Part shown: piece after piece, positions 7,486-11,912 of the stretch
Numbering within the stretch: position 1 is the first letter of the stretch
How the letters are laid out: each line of letters begins with the position of its first letter
Assembly: GCA_020025345.1 (NCBI GenBank)
Contig: JAHHSH010000048.1
Location: 1 to 11,912 of the forward strand
Source of the DNA: Oscillospiraceae bacterium
Lineage (GTDB): Bacteria; Bacillota; Clostridia; Oscillospirales; Oscillospiraceae
DNA: 11,912 bases
Direction of reading: 5' to 3'
Notes under the pieces: generated by a model
Seen by the model: the letters and a program-made list of their open reading frames with translations, nothing else
Databases searched by the model: none
What the model was told of the DNA's origin: nothing
Made by a program: the position numbers and the translations under genes

Positions 7486-8181
7486 ATGTCGATCCAAGAG
7501 CATATAACCGAGATCCGCAGCAGAATCGACGCTGCGGCTCGTGAGACGGGGCGTACCGGCGCGGATATCGTGCTGGTAGGCGCCAGTAAGATGAACGATG
7601 CGGACACCTGCCAGGAGGCCATCGCCGCCGGCATCGATGCACTGGGCGAAAACCGGGTGCAGGAGATGACGGGTAAGCTGGCGCAGGACGCCTACCGCGG
7701 CGCACCGCTCCACTTTATCGGCCATTTGCAGCGCAACAAGGTCAAGCAGGTGGTGGGCAAGGCTGCGCTGATCCAGTCGGTGGGCTCTGTGGAGCTGCTG
7801 CGCGAGATCGAAAAAGTGGCAGCCAAGCTGGAAGTGGTGCAGGATGTGCTGCTGGAGGTAAACATCGGCGGCGAGGAGGCGAAGAGCGGCTTTGCGCCGG
7901 AGGCAGTCCGGGAGGCCGCGCTGCTGGCTAAGGAGCTGCCCCACGTTCGGGTACAGGGGCTGATGACCATTCCCCCCATTGCGGCGGAGGAACACGGAAA
8001 TTTAGCATATTTCCAGAAAGTTTATGCCCTTTATGTTGACATAAACAGAGAAATATATGATAATGAACTCAAGTATATTTCGATGGGCATGAGCGGTGAC
8101 TTTGAGGATGCGATCCGCGCCGGAAGCAACATGATCCGGGTGGGTACCGCTATTTTTGGCCAGCGTTATTACGCAAAATAA
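7486..8181 (+). CDS. ylmE: YggS/YlmE family PLP-binding protein (PLPBP)
   Basis: This 231-residue protein is a single TIM-barrel member of the YggS/PROSC family, which binds pyridoxal phosphate and helps keep vitamin B6 and amino acid pools in balance without a known catalytic reaction. The PLP lysine is Lys35 in VLVGASKMND. Other family blocks are GENRVQE, HFIGHLQRNKVK, LLEVNIGGEEAKSG, GLMTIPP, and the phosphate-binding C-terminus SMGMSGDFEDAIRAGSNMIRVGTAIFG. GGGAGG at 7471-7476 supports the start. It is 18 bp upstream of sepF, the arrangement called ylmE-ylmF in Bacillus. Codons from about 8001 to 8080 are strikingly AT-rich (tta, ata, aga) compared with the rest of the gene, and a consensus-like promoter lies in that stretch. 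Confidence 0.94.
   Translation: MSIQEHITEIRSRIDAAARETGRTGADIVLVGASKMNDADTCQEAIAAGIDALGENRVQEMTGKLAQDAYRGAPLHFIGHLQRNKVKQVVGKAALIQSVGSVELLREIEKVAAKLEVVQDVLLEVNIGGEEAKSGFAPEAVREAALLAKELPHVRVQGLMTIPPIAAEEHGNLAYFQKVYALYVDINREIYDNELKYISMGMSGDFEDAIRAGSNMIRVGTAIFGQRYYAK
8036..8064 (+). promoter_or_regulatory. Predicted sigma-A promoter inside ylmE, toward sepF
   Basis: TTGACA at 8036-8041 is a perfect -35 box. GATAAT at 8059-8064 matches the -10 consensus at 5 of 6 positions, and the spacer is exactly 17 bp. Transcription would start near 8071, about 130 bases before the sepF start codon. The site sits in an 80-bp stretch with 21 G/C bases (26%) inside an otherwise GC-rich gene, which makes it accessible and explains the unusual codons. 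Activity is predicted only. Confidence 0.6.
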
Positions 8182-8199
8182 AAGGGGAGGACACAGCCA

Positions 8200-8655
8200 A
8201 TGAGCCTGATGGACGAATTTAAGAAGATCATGCATCCCTACGACGATGAGGATGATTACGAGGAAGAGGATTTTTCCAGCGCTAAGGAGCAGCGGGACAC
8301 ATCTGAATATTTCGATGACCGCCGGGAGGAGCGTCGGGCAGAGGAGCGCCGTAATAAGGTGGTGAACATCCACGCCACTGCACAGCTGAAGGTGGTGCTG
8401 GTGAAGCCGGAGCGCTTTGAGAACGCCTCCGAGATCGCCGACCATCTGCGTGAAAAGCGTACTGTGGTCATGAATCTGGAATCCGCTAATAAAGATATTG
8501 CCCGCCGTCTGGTGGACTTTTTGTCCGGTGTGGCCTACGCCGGTGACGGTAAGATCAAGAAGGTGGCAGCGAACACCTATATCATCACTCCCTATTCTGT
8601 GGATCTGATGGGTGATCTGATCGACGAACTAGAGAATAACGGATTGTATCTGTAA
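8200..8655 (+). CDS. sepF: Cell division protein SepF
   Basis: SepF anchors and bundles FtsZ at the division septum in Firmicutes and others. The 151-residue product has the expected three parts. An N-terminal helix (MSLMDEFKKIM) should serve as the amphipathic membrane anchor. A highly acidic then Arg-rich linker covers about residues 15-52. A compact SepF core follows, with KVVLVKPERFENASEIADHL, VVMNLESANKDIARRLVDFLSG and a final ITPYSVDLM. A GGGGAGG sequence at 8184-8190 lies 9 bases before the ATG at 8200. A second ATG at 8206 is less well spaced. The gene lies between ylmE and divIVA, as in the Bacillus ylm cluster but without ylmG and ylmH in between. Confidence 0.95.
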   Translation: MSLMDEFKKIMHPYDDEDDYEEEDFSSAKEQRDTSEYFDDRREERRAEERRNKVVNIHATAQLKVVLVKPERFENASEIADHLREKRTVVMNLESANKDIARRLVDFLSGVAYAGDGKIKKVAANTYIITPYSVDLMGDLIDELENNGLYL

Positions 8656-8677
8656 ATAGAAGCGGAGGGATATTACG

Positions 8678-9460
8678 ATGTTCACACCTCAGGAAGTTTC
8701 CGAAAAGTCTTTCCCTAAGGCGTCTTTCGGCGGTTACAGTATGTCTGCTGTAGACGAATTTCTGGATGCACTGACCGAGGATTACAGTGCACTTTATAAG
8801 GAGAATGCCACCTTGAAGGCCAAGCTGAAGGTGCTGGCGGAGAAGGTGGAGGAATACCGTGCCACCGAGGAGGCCATGCGTTCCACGCTGCTGACTGCCC
8901 AGCGCATGGCGGCGCAGATGGTGCAGGATGCGCAGACGGAGAAGGACAAAGTGCTCTCCGAGGCCCGCGAGGCCGCTGCCAAGCAGATGGGCTCCATCGA
9001 GCTGGAGACGGAGAACGCCAGAAAGAAGCTGGTCGCCGCTCAGGAGGAGTTGGGTGCCTTTGTGCAGCGCAGCCGTGAGCTGTGCGCCGCCCAGATCGCC
9101 TTTTTGGAGCAGCTGCCGGAGATGAAGCTGGCTGCAGCACAGCAGCCCGGCGAGTCTGCTATGACGCAGGATACCGTCCGCATCGAGGGTCAGGATGTGC
9201 TCCGCGGCCTTGCCGCACAGGAGAGTGCCCCGACCGTGCAGGAGAGCGCCGCAGAGAAGACGGCAGCGCCTGTGATGGAGGAGCCTGTCGTTGAGGCTGC
9301 TCCGGAGAAGGAGCCGGTGGCAGAGGCCGCCCCTGTTGAGGAGCCGGTCAGCGTGCAGGAGGAGACAGCCGCGCCCGTATCGGACGAACGCCCCTTCCCT
9401 ACGGACTTCCATCTGAACCTTGACGAGTTGAAGTTTGGCCGCAACTATTCCGGCGAATAA
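8678..9460 (+). CDS. divIVA: DivIVA domain protein (cell pole/septum marker)
   Basis: DivIVA proteins recognise curved membrane at poles and septa and recruit partners there. The N-terminal domain is classic: TPQEVSEKSFPKASFGGYS with Phe17 in the membrane-contacting loop, then VDEFLDALTEDYSALYKEN. A long coiled coil follows to about residue 145. The next 90 or so residues are a disordered-looking Ala/Glu/Pro/Val region with imperfect EEPV/EAAP repeats (about 9279-9360). The protein ends in a non-repetitive tail, DFHLNLDELKFGRNY, which may be a docking motif. Total length is 260 residues, longer than Bacillus DivIVA because of this C-terminal extension. A CGGAGGG sequence at about 8663-8669 supports the start. 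It is 22 bp after sepF. TAA is followed at once by a second TAA, and then by a terminator that ends the operon. Confidence 0.92.
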   Translation: MFTPQEVSEKSFPKASFGGYSMSAVDEFLDALTEDYSALYKENATLKAKLKVLAEKVEEYRATEEAMRSTLLTAQRMAAQMVQDAQTEKDKVLSEAREAAAKQMGSIELETENARKKLVAAQEELGAFVQRSRELCAAQIAFLEQLPEMKLAAAQQPGESAMTQDTVRIEGQDVLRGLAAQESAPTVQESAAEKTAAPVMEEPVVEAAPEKEPVAEAAPVEEPVSVQEETAAPVSDERPFPTDFHLNLDELKFGRNYSGE

Positions 9461-9469
9461 TAAGCAAAT

Positions 9470-9496
9470 AAAAGCGGCTCATGTGAGCCGCTTTTT
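9470..9496 (+). terminator. Rho-independent terminator after divIVA
   Basis: AAAAGCGGCTC (9470-9480) pairs with GAGCCGCTTTT (9485-9495) around a 4-base loop, giving an 11-bp stem, and a run of five T residues spans 9492-9496. It ends the mutS-divIVA run. It lies only 24 bases before the HAD gene start codon. Confidence 0.93.
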
Positions 9497-9519
9497 CACT
9501 TAAAAAGGAGTATGCCGCT

Positions 9520-10398
9520 ATGGAAAAGCCCATCATCGCCCTGCTGTATGATTTTGATAAGACCCTGTGTACACAGGATATGCAGAACTACGCCTTTATC
9601 CCCTCTCTGGGCATGGAGCCGGAGGAGTTTTGGCAGGAGGCCAACAACTTCGGCCACCGGGAGCACATGGACGGGATCCTGGCCTATATGTACACCATGC
9701 TGCGCAAGAGCCGGGAGCGGGGCTTGCCCCTAAACCGGCAGACGCTGGTGGACAAGGGGAAAAGCATCGTCCTCTTCCCCGGCGTGGAGGAGTGGTTTGA
9801 CCGGATCGGTGCCTTTGGCGAGAGCCAGGGCGTGACGGTGGAGCACTACATCCTCTCCTCCGGCCTGCTGGAGATCATCGAGGGTGCCGGCATCAGCCAT
9901 CACTTTAAAAAGATCTATGCCAGTGAGTTCTACTACGATGAAACGGGTACTCCTGTCTGGCCCAAGCTGGACGTGAATTTCACGGCGAAGACCCAGTTTG
10001 TCTACCGTATCAATAAAGGCGTGCTGGATGTGGATAATGATCGGGATCTGAATGCGTCTATGCCCGATGACAGCAAACGGGTGCCGTTCACCAACATGAT
10101 TTATGTGGGCGACGGACTTTCGGATGTGCCGTGCATGAAAATGATGCGCTCCTACGGCGGGCAGGCCATCGCCGTCTATCAGCCGGAGACCCGGAGCGCC
10201 GTGGAGGAATTGTTGTACCGCGGCCGGGTGGACTTCATCTTCCCCGCCGACTATCGGGAGGGGACAGCGCTGGATACCACGGTGAAGAACATCATCCGTA
10301 AAATGGCCGTCACCGACCTTTTGGAGGCCGAGCATACCGCCCAGTGTCATCAGATCGGCAAGAGTGGTCTCCCCTATCAGGCCAGTCTCTTTGAGTAA
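9520..10398 (+). CDS. HAD-superfamily phosphatase, phosphoserine-phosphatase-like
   Basis: The 292-residue product carries the HAD catalytic motifs. Motif I is DFDKTL, with nucleophile Asp11 and acid/base Asp13. Motif II is the serine in ILSSG (113-114). A motif III lysine is probably near residue 157. Motif IV is GDGLSD (197-202), which binds Mg2+. A helical cap lies between motifs I and II, the arrangement of the class I phosphoserine-phosphatase-like group. The substrate cannot be predicted and it need not be phosphoserine. AAAAAGGAG at 9502-9510 fits the ATG at 9520. An out-of-frame ATG at 9512 is too close to it to be used. The divIVA terminator ends 24 bases upstream and I see no clear promoter, so expression may depend on read-through or a weak site in the divIVA 3' end. 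The protein is probably cytoplasmic. Confidence 0.85.
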   Translation: MEKPIIALLYDFDKTLCTQDMQNYAFIPSLGMEPEEFWQEANNFGHREHMDGILAYMYTMLRKSRERGLPLNRQTLVDKGKSIVLFPGVEEWFDRIGAFGESQGVTVEHYILSSGLLEIIEGAGISHHFKKIYASEFYYDETGTPVWPKLDVNFTAKTQFVYRINKGVLDVDNDRDLNASMPDDSKRVPFTNMIYVGDGLSDVPCMKMMRSYGGQAIAVYQPETRSAVEELLYRGRVDFIFPADYREGTALDTTVKNIIRKMAVTDLLEAEHTAQCHQIGKSGLPYQASLFE

Positions 10399-10412
10399 GG
10401 TACATAGCAAGA

Positions 10413-10441
10413 AAAAAGACCGCCCGATGGGCGGTCTTTTT
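10413..10441. terminator. Bidirectional terminator between convergent genes
   Basis: GACCGCCC (10418-10425) and GGGCGGTC (10429-10436) form an 8-bp GC-rich stem, flanked by A5 (10413-10417) and T5 (10437-10441). Because both flanks are homopolymer runs, the hairpin can stop the HAD gene on the plus strand and the rubredoxin fusion gene on the minus strand. Confidence 0.92.
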
Positions 10442-10455
10442 GCGTATGTGTTGGA

Positions 10456-11091
10456 TTATTCCGGCTGCTTGCGGGTGAACTTCTCGCCGGGGCAGCGGCA
10501 CAGGGGGCACACATAGCCATCGGGCAGCGTCTCGCCGGTGTAGACATAGCCGCACCAGGGGCAGACCCAGCCGCCCACCTCTTCCAGTGTGCGGTATACG
10601 GTGGCGGTAGGAGGCGCCGCCGTCTTATTCTTACCCAGATACTCGTCCACGGTCAGCATACGGCCGTCGGAGAGGATCTTGCCATCCACACCCTCACAGA
10701 GGAAGAGAACGTAGCGGCCCACATCCATGGTGTCCAGAACTTTGCAGGAGATCTGTGCCACCATGCCCTCGGTGACATAGGGGTTGCCCAGACTGTCGGT
10801 CTCGGTCTGATAGTTGGCAAACTTGTCCACCACGCGGCTGGACTTATAGCCGAACAGATCCACCAGCTCCTTGGGACATTCCTTGCCTGCCAGTGTTACG
10901 GAGAAGCTGCCGCTCTCCAGCAGAGCACGACAGGTATCATTGTCCCGGTTGAGGGTGACGGTAAACTTCTGAGGCAGGTTGCTGGTCACTTGAGCAAAGG
11001 AGTTGACAACGCAGCCTACCCGCTTGCCCTGCGACTGAGTACCCAGTACAAACACGCCGTAATTCATTTTCTCCAAAACTTTGCGATCCAT
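10456..11091 (-). CDS. Flavin reductase-rubredoxin fusion (high-molecular-weight rubredoxin type)
   Basis: The 211-residue protein joins a flavin reductase-like FMN-binding split-barrel domain (about 1-155) to a C-terminal rubredoxin-like domain. The second domain has two iron-binding CxxC pairs, CPWCGYVY (Cys177, Cys180) and CPLC (Cys195, Cys198). This matches the high-molecular-weight rubredoxin of Moorella, an NAD(P)H-dependent electron donor to flavodiiron proteins that remove O2 or NO in anaerobes. The partner is not in the window, so the role is inferred. An additional Cys200 makes the second pair CPLCRC, where rubredoxins usually have Gly after the cysteine. AAGGAGGT (11097-11104, minus strand) lies 5 bases before the ATG. 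The gene appears to be a single transcription unit with its own promoter and terminator. Confidence 0.88.
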   Translation of the reverse strand: MDRKVLEKMNYGVFVLGTQSQGKRVGCVVNSFAQVTSNLPQKFTVTLNRDNDTCRALLESGSFSVTLAGKECPKELVDLFGYKSSRVVDKFANYQTETDSLGNPYVTEGMVAQISCKVLDTMDVGRYVLFLCEGVDGKILSDGRMLTVDEYLGKNKTAAPPTATVYRTLEEVGGWVCPWCGYVYTGETLPDGYVCPLCRCPGEKFTRKQPE

Positions 11092-11147
11092 AAGATACCT
11101 CCTTATATGATAAAAATAGAAGAGTGTGATTACTGAACTCTGTCTTC

Positions 11148-11156
11148 ATTATAACA
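11148..11156 (-). promoter_or_regulatory. Extended -10 promoter for the rubredoxin fusion gene
   Basis: On the minus strand the sequence reads TGTTATAAT, a perfect -10 box (11148-11153) with the TG of an extended -10. No good -35 box lies 16-18 bp upstream, which an extended -10 can tolerate. Transcription would start near 11141, giving a leader of about 50 bases with a strong ribosome binding site. Inverted repeats (ACTGAA 11132-11137 with TTCAGT 11163-11168, and TCTGT 11139-11143 with ACAGA 11154-11158) surround the -10 box and could be an operator. Confidence 0.65.
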
Positions 11157-11217
11157 GACTTCTTCAGTTCGTCTGTGACATATGCAACAAATTAACGCAA
11201 AAGCGAAAGAAAATATA

Positions 11218-11252
11218 AAAACCCGGTACAATCCGTGATTGTACCGGGTTTT
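11218..11252 (-). terminator. Terminator after the M23 peptidase gene
   Basis: The arms 11218-11232 and 11238-11252 are perfectly complementary over 15 bp, with core ACCCGGTACAAT, around a 5-base loop. Read on the minus strand the stem ends in a T-run. It starts 3 bases beyond the peptidase stop codon and separates that gene from the rubredoxin fusion gene promoter. Confidence 0.93.
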
Positions 11253-11255
11253 CGA

Positions 11256-11912
11256 TTACAGATAGTTCAAGGGGTCGACCCAAGTGTCATTTTTCAAAAT
11301 GCCGAAGTGGCAGTGCGGGCCGCTGGAAATACCGGTGGAGCCCATTGCGGCGATCAACTGACCTTGATAGACGTGATCACCCACGGAGGCATACAGCTCA
11401 CTGCAGTGGGCGTAGTAGGTGACAAAGCCGTTGCCGTGATCCACCTTCATGAGATAGCCGTAGCCGCCGCCCCAGCCGGAATAGACCACGGTGCCGCCGT
11501 CGGAGGCATAGATGGGTGCGCCGGTATAGTTGGCGATGTCCAGAGCGTTGTGGAAACTGGATGCGCCGGCAACGCCTGCGTCACGATAGCCGAAGTAGGA
11601 GGTGATGACGCCGTTGCAGGGCCAGCGGAAGCTACCGGTGGGGAACCATGTCGGACGGGGCTTGGTGCCGCGCGCCTGATGCTCGGCCACAGGCTCCTTG
11701 AGGGTCACGGAGGAGACCACCTCGCGGTTTGTCTCCGTGCCGTTGACATAGGTCACGTTGGCGGTGATATCCGCCTTACCATAGACACCGGAGCTGAGGA
11801 CACTGAAATCGCCCTCGTACATATTGGGATCGTCCTCATAGGTAATGGTATAGGGGAGATCCTGCAGATAGTTCTGCCGCTCTACGTTGACCACGGTCAG
11901 ATAGGGGACGGC
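11256..11912 (-). CDS. G5 domain + M23 (LytM-type) peptidase, partial
   Basis: The reading frame is open to the right edge, so the N-terminus is missing and at least 218 residues are visible. The first part is a G5 domain (YLQDLPYTITYEDDPNMYEG, then VTYVNGTETNREVVSS and the closing RGTK), a module often found with cell-wall-binding enzymes. The rest is an M23 metallopeptidase domain. Its zinc-binding HNALD supplies His and Asp, YYAH supplies a catalytic His, and GPHCHFG is the HxH motif. Such enzymes cut peptidoglycan cross-bridges or regulate other hydrolases. All visible catalytic residues are present, so it is probably active and exported. A GTG at 11892-11894 is not the start, because the G5 domain begins upstream of it. 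Confidence 0.92.
   Translation of the reverse strand, partial: AVPYLTVVNVERQNYLQDLPYTITYEDDPNMYEGDFSVLSSGVYGKADITANVTYVNGTETNREVVSSVTLKEPVAEHQARGTKPRPTWFPTGSFRWPCNGVITSYFGYRDAGVAGASSFHNALDIANYTGAPIYASDGGTVVYSGWGGGYGYLMKVDHGNGFVTYYAHCSELYASVGDHVYQGQLIAAMGSTGISSGPHCHFGILKNDTWVDPLNYL

Noticed and set aside
8585..9412. 275-codon open frame on the minus strand opposite divIVA
   Set aside because: It is Leu/His-rich low-complexity sequence, the mirror of the Glu/Ala-rich divIVA coding strand, with no ribosome binding site evidence.

Overview
This window is a block of core chromosomal genes. The organism is probably a GC-rich member of the Clostridia, of the Oscillospiraceae/Ruminococcaceae kind. 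The grounds are strong GGAGG-type ribosome binding sites, a MutL with the endonuclease motif of MutH-less bacteria, SepF and DivIVA division proteins, a flavin reductase-rubredoxin fusion typical of anaerobes, and a G5-M23 cell-wall hydrolase. Taxonomy is inferred from gene content only. I recognised no phage, CRISPR, insertion sequence, tRNA or rRNA.

Layout. Bases 39-9460 hold a co-directional (+) run: mutS, mutL, miaA, hfq, a HlyD-like membrane protein, a YggS/YlmE PLP protein, sepF and divIVA, closed by a strong terminator at 9470-9496. A HAD-family phosphatase (9520-10398) follows on the same strand. A terminator at 10413-10441 that can work in both directions separates it from two genes on the minus strand. 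These are a flavin reductase-rubredoxin protein (10456-11091) with its own extended -10 promoter, and a G5 + M23 peptidase (11256 to beyond the right edge) with its own terminator (11218-11252). Bases 1-38 are only the mutS leader and ribosome binding site.

Function. The first half concerns genome and RNA maintenance: mismatch repair (MutS/MutL), tRNA A37 prenylation (MiaA) and the RNA chaperone Hfq. The second half concerns the division site and cell pole (YlmE, SepF, DivIVA). Gaps are mostly short, so much of the run may be co-transcribed, but a near-consensus promoter inside ylmE could let sepF-divIVA be expressed separately.

The parts not explained by ordinary genes are as follows. A second, diverged copy of the last 20 codons of mutL lies 185 bp downstream of the first, and its differences are almost all silent. 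The spacer between the copies carries four hairpins in a row. An 80-bp stretch of 26% GC inside ylmE contains the promoter. A perfect hairpin sits just before the hfq ribosome binding site. I found no clearly new multi-gene system. The mutL 3'-end duplication with its structured spacer is the strongest lead.
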